The position numbers and the translations under genes were made by a program. A DNA stretch of 64,000 nucleotides from positions 120,597,741 to 120,661,740 of the forward strand of contig CM041465.1 in NCBI GenBank assembly GCA_023213395.1. The letters are read 5' to 3'. This stretch comes from Cycas panzhihuaensis. Lineage: Eukaryota; Cycadophyta. The notes below the pieces were generated by a model that searched no databases, had not been told where the DNA came from, and saw only the letters and a list, made by a program, of their open reading frames with translations. Shown piece after piece: positions 1 to 9,120 of the stretch. Positions within the stretch are counted from its first letter, which is position 1; the number at the start of each line of letters is the position of its first letter.

Positions 1-880
1 TAATCACAGTAACAAACATAAAAAAATTACATACGCTTTTCATAGCTAAAATTCCATGTTTTTAATGTTGTTTTGCTCATAAAGCAAAAATTTTTATCAT
101 TTGGATTAACTAGGCTCCTTGTGAGGTGTCCTAAATTTGAGCCTAGTGAAGAAAAAGAGGTCCACAAGCACACGAAGCTCAATAAAATCAAGTTCTTTTT
201 GGTGTGGTAGGATCAATTTTTTGATCCTTGGTGTCTTTTATTTACGAGTGGGCATCACAAGTCTCTCTTAGCGCTCATTAAAATCTCCTTTTTTGCATTA
301 AGGAAGGAATCACTTAAGCACATCATCTCATTCCAAGCAGCGTTTTTGGTGATAAGTGATCATTATTTTCATCATTTGAAGACATTGAGCACATATTGGA
401 TAAATTCCAACACCATTTGAACCCACTTGTATTCATTGCAAAAGATTAAAATTTTAAAATTTTAAATGGGGAGGCTTGAAAAAGGTCGCCAACCTTACCT
501 CATTGTCTTAAGCTTGGTGCATTCTCTAGGGGACCAATCAGTCGTATGACCAATGCACAAAAGTCAAGACTTCTTGATGGGAGGCTTGAAAAGGGTGTTA
601 TTAGAGCTTCAAACTCTAAGAAAAGCACGATATGCCATGTAGATCAATGTTGGTTCAATTGTGCTAAAATTTGACTTGGCCAATTGTTGGATCTCCTTAT
701 AGATTAGGGTTGGAGAGAGTGAAATGCTCCACTTATCTTCATATATTTAATTGTTGGATCATTTTATAGATCAAGGTATCTATTTTGCTTGTAAGAGGAA
801 CTTAAGTGGCACAATTTGATAGTTTCCAAGGTCATTTTTTGGTTACAATAATTATCATGTTTTTTTTGAATAGCAAAAAT
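1..880 (+). mobile_element. Copia element leader entering from the left edge (Copia-L)
   Basis: Untranslated leader of a Ty1/copia element whose 5' LTR lies outside the window. Several blocks match the leaders of Copia-A and Copia-C in the same order. One is the GCGAGGTG/GTGAGGTG block near 115-130 (compare 17475). Another is a GGAGAGGCTTGAAAAAGG-like block near 470-490 (compare 18150 and 55785). A third is the GGGGACCAA...CAATGCAC block near 530-556 (compare 55848). The first coding segment of gag follows at once. I see no open frame of its own here. The family assignment is by shared blocks only. Confidence 0.65.
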
Positions 881-1700
881 GTGGCAACTTCTTTGGTTAA
901 TGCTAGCACCATCAAACTCACTGGAGGAGGAAATTTTTTTCAATGGAAGAAACAAGCAAAAAATTTGTTGATTATGATTGAACTATAGGGATATGTGTGT
1001 GGCAGGATCATCAAACCTACACCAACTATTCATCCAACAAATCGAAACATTGAAATTTTTGTAGATCCAACAACACTTGCATCATTTGAGGCCAAAGATA
1101 AGGTTGCATTGGCTTTTCTTCATTTGTTTAGAAGTGATAGTGTAGATGCAAATATTGATGCTACCACTGCTTCTAGTGAAGCTTGAACATTATTTTATCA
1201 TTGTATAAAAGATGAGATGATGCTCATATTGTAATGTTAAAAGCTAAATTGTCTAGCATACATTTTGAAGAGCCCATGGTAGTCTATTTATCAAATGTAA
1301 AAGCAATTAGCAATCAATTGATTGCACTTGGCAAAATGGCCTTAGATGAAGATCTGTTAAAGACAGCCATTCATGCTCTTCCAAAGGAATATAATGGCTT
1401 CATCTTTGCCATTTCTTGCAATAGTGCATTATCAACTAGGACTTTTAATGAGTTAGAGGGCCTTTTGTTATGAGAAGAACTTTATTCTTGACAAGGTGAA
1501 GCACCAACATCAGGCGTCTTCATAGCAAAGCTTAAGGGTAAACAACCCAATGTGTCCAAACAAAAATTTCAAAGAAAATTTGGGAGCATGAACCTTAATG
1601 GTGGAAAGCCAAAAATAGTCACCTGCCACCATTGTGGCAAAGTTGGACACATCCAACCCAAATGTAGGATGAAACAAAGTGACACACAATAGCAACAAAC
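881..1700 (+). pseudogene. Copia-L gag remnant with intact zinc knuckle
   Basis: Capsid/nucleocapsid (gag) of a Ty1/copia retrotransposon, broken. The reading begins VATSLVNASTIKLTGGG, where relatives start with Met, so the initiator appears changed to GTG. Pieces continue at 995-1186 (KDKVALAFLHLF...) and 1234-1473 (ISNQLIALGK, HALPKEYNGFI), which is the usual copia gag core. A complete CCHC zinc knuckle (CHHCGKVGHIQPKC, 1624-1665) follows. Stops and frameshifts near 988, 1186 and 1473 prevent one product. Nothing of protease, integrase or RT follows, so the element is cut off shortly after the knuckle. Gag would form the cytoplasmic particle that packages element RNA. Confidence 0.8.
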
Positions 1701-2149
1701 CATATAAGGAAACATATCGCTATCGAGGTAAAAATTTGACACAATACCATACAAAGAATTATGACATTCTTTGAAGGAACTATGACTGATTGTTATCTTT
1801 AGGTATGTTTTGAGGATGAAACATTTCAAAAAGGAGGTCTTGTAGAGTTATCTACCCACGGGTGACTGGCAAAAACATGAGAAATTAAGCTTAATAATAA
1901 GAAGCAGAACCTCAGAAAAATTTAAAGAGAAGAAGGCTAAAACTAGATAAAGATTTTGAGTTCCTCGGTGGAGGCCTATTTAGAGTCTACAATTGGGTGG
2001 TACTACTATATAGAACCTAATGACCTTTTGTATGGACTGCTCTAGTAGCCAAAAAATTTACCTCCTCAAAATTGAATGAAACCCATGTCAAATGAAAGAT
2101 TTTTCTACGAGGGATCCGAATCTAGTCTCGGTTTTCTAATCTGAGCTCT
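1701..2149. other. Gene-free junction, possible gypsy 3' end/LTR scrap
   Basis: No supportable frame. At 1806-1843 the text (TTTGAGGATGAAAC... AAAAAGGAGG, then TGTAGAG) resembles the end of a gypsy pol, its polypurine tract and an LTR start. The stretch 2090-2160 (GGGATCCGAATCTAGTCTCGG...) also has the look of a gypsy LTR interior. No partner LTR is present, so this stays a weak suggestion. Confidence 0.25.
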
Positions 2150-2931
2150 GGATGAAAAGATATTGCTTCTTGAAGTGTAGATTGGCAGCTAGGGTTTAAT
2201 GTATTTCTTGCTTGATTCTTCTCATTACTCCTAAATTTATGGAATCTCTCTTGAAATTCCATTTTAATATCATCCCAGGGTTTAGTTGGGTCTAGTTATT
2301 TGTGCCATGAAAGAGGTACACCTCACAATGAATAGGCGAAACTTTTTTTTTGATTTCCTCTTTATCCATTATCTTTTTTGAATTTACTAGTTTTCGGAAT
2401 AAGTATACATGTTAATCAACATTTGAAGTATCATCAAGTACAAGTCTTCCAAATTTGCTATGGTCTGCTATTTTCAAACTAATTAGTGATCTCCTTCCTC
2501 ATGGTATTAATTTTGGTGGATATTTTGCTCCTTTAGGAGTGTACTTCTCTCTTTTGTTGTCCTCTTTAGAGGTATATTCAATGGAGTTCTCTCCCCACTA
2601 TTCCCTTTTCCAAACAATGGTTTTTTGAAAGGTGTTTTTCAGATGGATCAACTCTAGAATACCTAGTATTTACGCTATCAATGGGGTTGTAATCAGAAAT
2701 GATTGCTCAAATTTTTTATTTAGCATATCTTCAAACAATTGTCTTGTTAACCGATTTTCCCAATATGTTGAGGGACCTTATCCTCGTGATCACTTAGGTC
2801 CTTCAGAGTAGAGTCCACACTTAGTTTTTTTATTCCTTTCCTAGGGTATCTATTTCTTCCTCTACAATATCCTCTTTAGAATCTCCTCCTTCCTCTTCTA
2901 GGGCTTCCTCTTCTTCTTCTTCCCTTGTAAC
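2150..2931 (-). pseudogene. Reverse-strand Gypsy-2 gag remnant, cut by Gypsy-1 LTR
   Basis: Part of a Ty3/gypsy gag read on the minus strand. The best stretch (2830-3048, ending in the neighbouring LTR) gives an acidic run with many Glu residues (EEEEEEALEEEGGDSKED). The same acidic run occurs in the other reverse Gypsy-2 copy at 34600-34650. Lower down, minus-strand readings around 2330-2460 resemble the plus-strand Gypsy-2 gag at 12720-12830 (a GKLIFNNTSDAVEHVYLF-like segment). Stops are frequent. The copy ends abruptly at 2931, where the Gypsy-1 LTR begins. Between 2540 and 2760 it is roughly 85-90% similar by eye to 26260-26332 joined to 34332-34500. Confidence 0.6.
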
Positions 2932-3495
2932 TGTAGCATTCCAAATATTTTGGAATGTTGTTTGGACGATCTCTTGATGAGCAGAAAAACCAACTTCCAT
3001 GAAGATATTCAGGTACCTATTTTTAAAAGAAATTTTGGCCGACTTCACATTCCCTGTTAAAACAATTTTTAGAGGAGTTTTTGGTTGATTTCATATTCCT
3101 GTTAAAAATAGTTATTATAACTTTTCTGGCTGACTTCCTTCTTTAGCTCTTGGCCACCTATTTAAGGGTGGTTATTGGCCTTACTAGGATCATCAAGAGA
3201 AAGAGTCTTGGACTACTGTAATTTCAGCCTTAGGGTAGCATTTGTGGAGGGCACCTTGCCTCGAAGAGCGACTGTTTATTTTAGCAAACTTGCAGGAGTA
3301 CTTAGTAATTTATATCTATTATATTGGTTATCTTTTCGTGCATTTTGCTTTCTGAACTTGAGATATTATTTAGTGGTTATTGTTCATTATTTATTACTAC
3401 AATTTTCCTTCTTTTTAGTATATCTTTGGATTGTTATCTATTTTTGGGAGTTTTGTTTTCATAAATCCCATAGAAGAAGCTATAGGATTGCTACA
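2932..3495 (+). repeat. Gypsy-1 5' LTR
   Basis: Starts TGTAGC and ends GCTACA, a perfect 6-bp terminal inverted repeat. It matches 25735-26249 over most of its length: TGTAGCATTCCAAATATTTT at both starts, and GTGGAGGGCACCTTGC at 3244 and 26003. The 351-bp open frame inside (3175-3525) is not conserved in the other LTR and is not a gene. No clear primer-binding site follows it. Confidence 0.8.
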
Positions 3496-3601
3496 AGTAG
3501 CATTAGAACTTCGTTTCGAAGCTAGGTTAAGAAGAAGTTTTCGAAAGTTATAATTTTTTAAAATAGAATTAAGATCAGGGAAAAAACTTTCATCCAACAA
3601 A

Positions 3602-4452
3602 ATGGTGAACCAACCATCAGAGATAGTAGCAGAGGTATCCCATCATGTTGACGATATTACGAAAGATTTAGCTCAAATAAAAAAGGATATTGAGCTACTT
3701 ACGAATACAGTCATTGGAAGGAAAACAGACATAGGTCCATCTAGACATCAGAAACAAGAAGAGTACACAGAAGGAGAAGAGGGAGATCTGGGGAACCAAT
3801 CTAGTCCTGGAATCAAAGGAACCAAATTGTTTTTAGAAAAATTTGACCTTGAGAGGTCCAAAGATATTCGTAGTTGGATCTTATAGTTAGAAATCTATTT
3901 CAAAGCAACCTCCATGACAAACAAAGAAAACCTGGTGGTACAAGCCCTTTACCTTTATGGAAAAGCTCTAAAATGGTACCATTGGTGGCAGGGATTCTAT
4001 GAAAGTACAAGCCGTTTTAATTGGAATTCTTTGAGGAAATGCATCATTGAGCAATATGAAGAGACATGGAATATTGATTATTTTCTCAACTCATGAGGAT
4101 GCAATAGACTAGATCAGTACAAGCATACACAAAACAATTCCAAGACCTTTATAGTTTGGTAGAGATAGAAATCAATGAAAAACAACTAGTTGAACTATAT
4201 ATTGCAGGTTTAAAGGGGAATATCAAATATTGCCTTATAACTTTAGACGTATTACAACTCAACGATGCCATATGTTATACTAGGAATATTGAAGTGGAAT
4301 TTAGAGAGAACATGCAAAATTTTGTCTGGCAAAACGACCCGCTTAGGCATTCAAGGCAACAATTCTAGCCAAATTGGACATAATCGAGAACAAAAGTAGG
4401 GCCACCAACCTCCGAGAAAAAGGATGGGCATCTATCCCGAGTCGAACACATT
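3602..4452 (+). pseudogene. Gypsy-1 gag, N-terminal and capsid part
   Basis: Ty3/gypsy gag that would build the virus-like particle. It starts MVNQPSEIVAEVSHHVDD at 3602. The capsid segment follows in several short frames: FLEKFDLERSKDIRSWIL, then VVQALYLYGKALKWYHWWQ (the retrotransposon gag core with the typical A-x-x-W-Y signature), then LVELYIAGLKGNIKYCL at 4156-4368. In-frame stops near 3886, 4096 and 4368 break it. The nucleocapsid is missing at this end because Copia-F sits at 4458. The zinc knuckle resumes on the far side at 9588. Confidence 0.8.
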
Positions 4453-4457
4453 AGGAA

Positions 4458-4919
4458 TGTTAGAAATAATGTTTAATGTATGTGCATCCTAGGATAATAA
4501 GTAATGGTCCTAAGTCTTAGGGTCAAAAGGTCATTATAATACTATGTAAAAGGATATAAGTTTATTGGTCAAGTTTGTGGTATAATGCTATTAGTCAGGA
4601 CAAAGGTATTTGTCCCACATGCACTACTTGGGATGTATAGTCTCCCACCTCTTTGGTATATAAAGGTGGTTGAGGTAGTATGTAAGCATCATCACATCAT
4701 CAAGGCTCATATTGAGTCTTTGGTGCTTTTGATATGTTAATGCATTCTGATTATATTATGTTATCTTTGTTCATTGATATTGTTCTTATATGTTTGATGA
4801 ATGTTCTCCATGTTAAAATCTTAACATGGTATCATAGCGACTCAGGTCAAAGAGCTTCAATCTTGGAGGTGCATTTGTTCTGTTGAAGATTATTTTCTTG
4901 CAGGTTGTAGATTCCAACA
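4458..4919 (+). repeat. Copia-F 5' LTR
   Basis: 462 bp, TGTTAGAAAT...ATTCCAACA. TATATAAA at 4657-4664 is a plausible TATA box. Inside the LTR, at 4825-4836, TGGTATCATAGC preceded by AACA looks like an older LTR end plus primer-binding site, about 95 bp before the present end. Confidence 0.95.
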
Positions 4920-4931
4920 TGGTATCAGAGC
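4920..4931 (+). promoter_or_regulatory. Copia-F primer-binding site
   Basis: TGGTATCAGAGC directly abuts the 5' LTR end. It is complementary to the 3' end of plant initiator methionine tRNA, the usual primer of minus-strand synthesis in plant copia elements. Confidence 0.93.
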
Positions 4932-5553
4932 AGGTTGCTTGCTAAGGCTTTTTGTGCAGATAAGGAAGGAAGGAGACTCCATTAGGGCAGCTGACAGAGT
5001 AAAGATTTAAGAGGTTGCGTATTGAGGACGTTGTGGTGCTGAAGGGAGATTTGTGGACCAGCTACCAGATTGAGAATTCGGATTGGGAAGGTGAAGTCCC
5101 AAGGTGATTAATATTGCGTAGAATTTTGCCGTATCTCTACTCTTGTAAACTTGTGCGTAAAGAAATCCATACTAAGGTTTGTCCCTTAAAGAAGTCGGAA
5201 GTAATATATGATAGTTGTCATAAGGTGAAGAAACTGAGTGGTGGAAATTAAAGCAAAGTGATTAATGTTTGGAGACTGTTCATTGAAACTGTGTTATGGC
5301 TATTGTGTGCAAATCATAGCATGCCAATAAACGTCCAGTTGTCAGTATTTATTAGCTGCCCACATTGATTTGAGGTTCACGCAATATGTTTGGTGGATCC
5401 AACGTATAGAGCTAAATTATCCATGTTGTATGCTGGCTAGTTGCCACTGCCAAAACCCTAGTCCTTCATGCATCTGTGCATCTGTGGTGATGCCCTAGAC
5501 TATTCCCTCCAAAAACACTATTTATTCTGCTGCTCCTATTGCTGCCTTCTGTT
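4932..5553 (+). other. Copia-F leader, no gene seen
   Basis: 622 bases without a convincing frame or recognisable domain. It would be the untranslated leader. I could not tell whether part of it is also captured host sequence. Confidence 0.5.
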
Positions 5554-6235
5554 CTAATTGTAAAACCCTACCATAACCAACCACTCGATATCATTCTCAT
5601 CCTCTGCATCATCGGGATCATCATACGACATATATGCCAAGAAAGGAGTGAGGGGATTCCAGTATTTCCTGTCAAGAGGGAATCCGCACAGCTCTGGATT
5701 GTCTGAGAAAGAAGTCGCATCGAATGTATCGAAATGTCGCCCCTGTGGGATGGGCCCAAACAGCCTATTGTTGCAGACGTTGAAAACCTGAAGAAAGTCC
5801 ATTTTCACGAAACATCGGTATTTGGCTAGAGATCTGATTCGAGGAAAGGTCTAGCGACTCCATTTGCTTCATGTTTTCCAATGTTTTGGGGATTCTGCCA
5901 CTCAGATTGTTCCTGGAAATTATCTAACTTCAGGACCAGAATGCATAACCTTGATAGAAGTTGAATCCAGCTCGGTATGGTGTCGCTCAGGTTGTTATCG
6001 CCCAGTTCCATGATCTCCAAAGCCCTGCAGTTTTGAAGAGACGAAGCTTCAGAAAGCTGCATTGTTCGTTCCGTGATCTCTAGATAACTACTTCCGGAAA
6101 GAGATTTGGGTATTTTTCCGGGTAGAATATTCCTTGGTAAGAGGCCATCGAAGATGATCGTATTGGAGCACCCAGATTTCGGACAACTATGTGATGCCAC
6201 GTTAGAGCCCTAGGTTCTATTCTGAAGGTCCTGCA
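5554..6235 (-). pseudogene. Captured C-terminal fragment of an LRR receptor-like protein (antisense)
   Basis: On the minus strand two frames give the end of a plant extracellular LRR receptor-like protein, a class of cell-surface receptors used in development and defence. The upstream frame (6200-5826) contains GKIPKSLSG and an LRR unit (LEIMELGDNNLSDTIPSWI). After a frameshift near 5925 another unit reads NNLSGRIPKTLENMKQMESL. The downstream frame (5808-5554) gives VFNVCNNRLFGPIPQG, then an NPELCGFPLD cap, an acidic stretch (DDPDDAEDENDIEW) and the first residues of the membrane helix, where it stops. Such proteins normally have many more repeats, so this is a fragment. It lies inside Copia-F, opposite to the element's direction, and cannot be functional. 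Confidence 0.85.
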
Positions 6236-6748
6236 CTCCTCTTAAATGAGTAACTGTTAGGATCTTGCTTTTGGTTCAGGCTCTCTTAATCGCATTTTTG
6301 ACTTTAGACAGGTATGTCATGCTTTGTCATCAAAACAAGTCCACAGACTGTTGTCTAACTGGCAGGAAATTACCAGTTCCTAGATCCTGATAAAAGTATA
6401 ACACCTTGAGGGCTCTAACATCCAGACCCCAAGTTCCACGGACGACTCCTTAGTTTCCAACATGTCACATTTATGTGTGGAGGACGAATAGGCGATTAAT
6501 TACCCAACTCGAGTGTCGCAGTTGCACTGCTCGAGAAGGACCAATAAAGATAAGGAGGCGACGTGCCTTGAACTGTGAGGAAACCTAAAGTCATTAGTGG
6601 GCGCCTACATCCAGGGGTGCTACTTGCAACAATTTGTCGGGCAGAGAGGTTTGTTGTCAAAACGGGAAGTATCAAAGTTGATGCCCGTCATCTATTCTGT
6701 ATTGAGATACTCGAATCAATTGGAAGGAGCTATTCGAATGAAGATAGA
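6236..6748 (+). other. Copia-F cargo of unknown origin upstream of the FtsH fragment
   Basis: Between the LRR and FtsH fragments. The plus-strand frame that starts at 6575 runs through here (LHPGVLLATICRAERFVVK...) and passes in frame into the FtsH segment at 6749. I do not recognise the first 58 residues. They may come from another host gene or from non-coding sequence that happens to be open. Confidence 0.35.
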
Positions 6749-7280
6749 GTGGCTAAAGTTTATGTGAGGGATTCTCCGCGTACGGTTCCACAAAATGATA
6801 ACAATGATGCAGAGATACATGCCAGTGCTAGCATCTCCAGAGGCAATACCAGCCAGTATAAATATTATTTTAACATTGGGAGTGTTGAATCATTGAGCGT
6901 GTCGGAAGATGCCCAAGAAGCTGTGGGTATAGATCCTCATGATTATGTTCCTGTAACATATATATCTGAAATGGTTTGACATCAAGAGATTTTGAGGTAA
7001 GAGTTATGAGAACTTCTATCCAAAACATAAGAAAGATTTTCCGAAGGACGGGAAGAGCAAAAGCCGTAATCCAAAGAGTCCAATTCGATGAACAAGGCAA
7101 TTTCAGAAACTTTGATAAAGCAATTTTAATTACTTTACACCAATATTATTCATTGGACCGGTTCTTTCAACATTTGGGTCCGGCTCTCGTGATCAAAAGC
7201 AGATTAGTTTTCAAGAGTTCAAAAATAAGCTTCTTGAACCTGGGCTTGTAGATCATATTGTGGTTTCTAATAAATCAATG
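6749..7280 (+). pseudogene. Captured mitochondrial FtsH (m-AAA protease) fragment, segments in swapped order
   Basis: Two pieces match the N-terminal, matrix and intermembrane part of plant mitochondrial FtsH proteases (FTSH3/FTSH10 type), which degrade and assemble inner-membrane proteins. Piece B (6749-6999) reads VAKVYVRDSP, QYKYYFNIGSVESL, GIDPHDYVPVTYISEMV, with a stop where the family has Trp. Piece A (7005-7276) reads YENFYPKHKKD and, after frameshifts, ISFQEFKNKLLEPGLVDHI followed by VVSNKS. In the protein, A comes before B and VSNKS leads straight into VAKVYV. Here B precedes A. The AAA ATPase and zinc-protease domains are absent. At the B/A join, TTGAGGTAAGAG looks like an exon end followed by a splice donor. 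This is a non-functional host fragment carried by Copia-F. Confidence 0.85.
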
Positions 7281-7611
7281 GTGTCTGTGACAGAGAAAGA
7301 GTCAGAGAAGAGGATGACGCGCTCGAAGCTACGATTGTGAAGAAGGAGAGCATTGCACACCGTGATTGGTTGGCTCAGCAGCAACATTCATACCTTGTGA
7401 TAAGGTTACACAGCATGTTTTGTTCCTGTCATATGGTAGAACCTGATTAAACTGGCAATGTAAAAGCGTAAAAGGAAGACACCTCAAATTTGAAGATAGC
7501 GAAAATTTGAAGAGACCTGGACTGTTGTAAGGATTGTTGTGTGAAGCTGCAAGCGGTTTTTTTAGCACTTAGGTTCCAATATTTCTTTGTCGATTTGCTT
7601 CTCAAATTGAA
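7281..7611 (+). other. Copia-F spacer before gag, no gene seen
   Basis: 331 bases between the FtsH fragment and the gag-like frame. No recognisable coding. It may be the original leader end next to gag. Confidence 0.45.
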
Positions 7612-8769
7612 GTGGACATTTCTCAATCATACATTATGGAGTTAAGTGACATTATCACTTTTGTGCCTGAGAGAAATGAATATTGGTTATCAGATCTCAT
7701 CTTTCCTCTGCCCAAATACACTGGAACTAATTTTCGTTTTTGGAAAATTAGGATGGAAAGTCTATTTGTAGTGAAGAAACTTTGGAAAACTGTCATAGGG
7801 ACTGAAATGGCTCACGAAGAAGGGGAGGAAATCTTCAAAAGAAAAAACAAAATTGTTATTGAAGTGATACTTGCAGCCATTGATAAGGATAACCTCCCTA
7901 CCTCCTATCACTTTATTATTCAGGTTCTACAGAATATGGACTCGGCTGAGGATGCTTGGAAACTATTGACAGAAGTGAATGAAAAAGGACTTGAAGAAAT
8001 ACAGCAGCAGAGAATCAAAAGGTCAAAGAATCAGAGGAAGAAGTTGAAGAAGAAAAAAAAGGAAAAGCAGCGTGACAAAGCCATAAGTCTCATCAAGGAA
8101 CCAGCTCTGGAGGCTGAAAATTTCAGGCATCAATCCTTGCTGATAATAGTTCGTGGAGACATGAGCTGCCTAACAAAAGGTATGGATAATGTTATCTTAG
8201 TTTGTGTTGAAAAGTTGATAGGAAGAATTCAAATGGTGACAGGTCATACAGTGATTGGCATGTATTGGAAAATATCCATGATCTCCCTCAACTCAGTTAC
8301 ATTCTCCACTCTCATCTTTGAGGAGATCAAAATTATAACAGCATATCCTAGAGCGGCACTAGAAAGTTACTTTCAAAGGAACATATGGAGGATATCGTGT
8401 CATCAGGTTCTTGCTTATCGGATTCATATCACTTTTTGGATAGGTTATCTGACTATGAAAGTCAATCAGATTGAAATAATGTTCCATGTGTGCATATCTA
8501 TAATCAGGAAGTATATGCATGTGAGTATCATGGAGATTCTCATTGTACTTAGTTCATGGAACTTCTTGAGTGACACAAAGAAAACAGGGTGTATCACACA
8601 ACTTGCAGGAACTCGTCTCAATAAGCCCATTGATTCAGGGGAGGATAACGGTGTCTTAACAGTTGACAACTCATTGCTGCACTTGGATAATGATGATACT
8701 GCTAATGTCTACTTTGGTCACTCACATACCAAGGTGGAGAAGGAAACAGGTGATAGAAGACATGCTTGA
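7612..8769 (+). CDS. Copia-F gag-like open reading frame
   Basis: An open frame of 385 codons, the longest uninterrupted one in the window, as expected for the youngest element. The first ATG is 7612. The ATG at 7636 (MELSDIITFVPERN) is equally likely. Residues about 35-140 resemble copia gag (UBN2/DUF4219 type): PLPKYTGTNFRFWKIRMESL, KKLWKTVIG, and later SAEDAWKLLTEVNEKG. A Lys/Arg-rich stretch follows (KKLKKKKKEKQRDK) that could bind RNA in place of the zinc knuckle, which is absent. After about residue 165 the reading is not recognisable and may be non-coding sequence that stays open by chance. Gag alone cannot transpose the element. Confidence 0.6.
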   Translation: MDISQSYIMELSDIITFVPERNEYWLSDLIFPLPKYTGTNFRFWKIRMESLFVVKKLWKTVIGTEMAHEEGEEIFKRKNKIVIEVILAAIDKDNLPTSYHFIIQVLQNMDSAEDAWKLLTEVNEKGLEEIQQQRIKRSKNQRKKLKKKKKEKQRDKAISLIKEPALEAENFRHQSLLIIVRGDMSCLTKGMDNVILVCVEKLIGRIQMVTGHTVIGMYWKISMISLNSVTFSTLIFEEIKIITAYPRAALESYFQRNIWRISCHQVLAYRIHITFWIGYLTMKVNQIEIMFHVCISIIRKYMHVSIMEILIVLSSWNFLSDTKKTGCITQLAGTRLNKPIDSGEDNGVLTVDNSLLHLDNDDTANVYFGHSHTKVEKETGDRRHA

Positions 8770-8998
8770 AAGACACTTTGAAGATATCTTTGATGAATAC
8801 ATGCAGGATCATTCTGAATTATCCATGTTTCACTACTTGGATTCTCAATTATGTGTGAAGTTGAAAGAGGCAAAGTCCGAGGATCATCAATTCAAAGGAC
8901 ACTACAAGGTTGAAGACCAAGACCATGCCCAAGACACGGTGTTCAAGATCTTTCCAAGATCAAGACGGTGGAGATTCAAAGAAGATAAAGTACATTAG
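8663..8998 (+). CDS. Short 3' frame of Copia-F, function unknown
   Basis: A 111-codon frame overlapping the end of the gag-like frame in another phase. The part after the overlap (DMLERHFEDIFDEYMQDHSEL..., ending RRWRFKEDKVH) is acidic, then mixed-charge. I cannot assign it to any family. It could be the true continuation of gag after a frameshift, or a chance frame before the polypurine tract. Confidence 0.3.
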   Translation: MTTHCCTWIMMILLMSTLVTHIPRWRRKQVIEDMLERHFEDIFDEYMQDHSELSMFHYLDSQLCVKLKEAKSEDHQFKGHYKVEDQDHAQDTVFKIFPRSRRWRFKEDKVH

Positions 8999-9107
8999 AG
9001 CCTGTTGATAGTCATGTCAGTCTTGTCATGTTGTCTTTAATGTCTATAGTCTCAAATTCATGTCAAGTGTCAATGTATGTCAAATTGTCATTTGTTCACA
9101 CATTAAA

Positions 9108-9120
9108 CATTAAGGGGAGG
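9108..9120 (+). promoter_or_regulatory. Copia-F polypurine tract
   Basis: ATTAAGGGGAGG immediately before the TGTTAG of the 3' LTR, the expected primer site for plus-strand DNA synthesis. Confidence 0.85.

Noticed and set aside
3175-3525. 116-codon hydrophobic frame that could suggest a membrane protein
   Set aside because: It lies inside the Gypsy-1 LTR, is T-rich, and is not kept open in the second LTR copy.
4920-4931. Repeated TGGTATCAGAGC motifs as tRNA pieces or a regulatory repeat
   Set aside because: They sit next to LTR ends and are primer-binding sites; no tRNA cloverleaf is present.
5554-6235. A disease-resistance receptor gene
   Set aside because: A fragment with frameshifts, no signal peptide, few repeats, and located inside a retrotransposon in antisense.
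6749-7280. A functional FtsH protease gene
   Set aside because: Only a small N-terminal part, in swapped order and with stops; ATPase and zinc-protease domains are missing.
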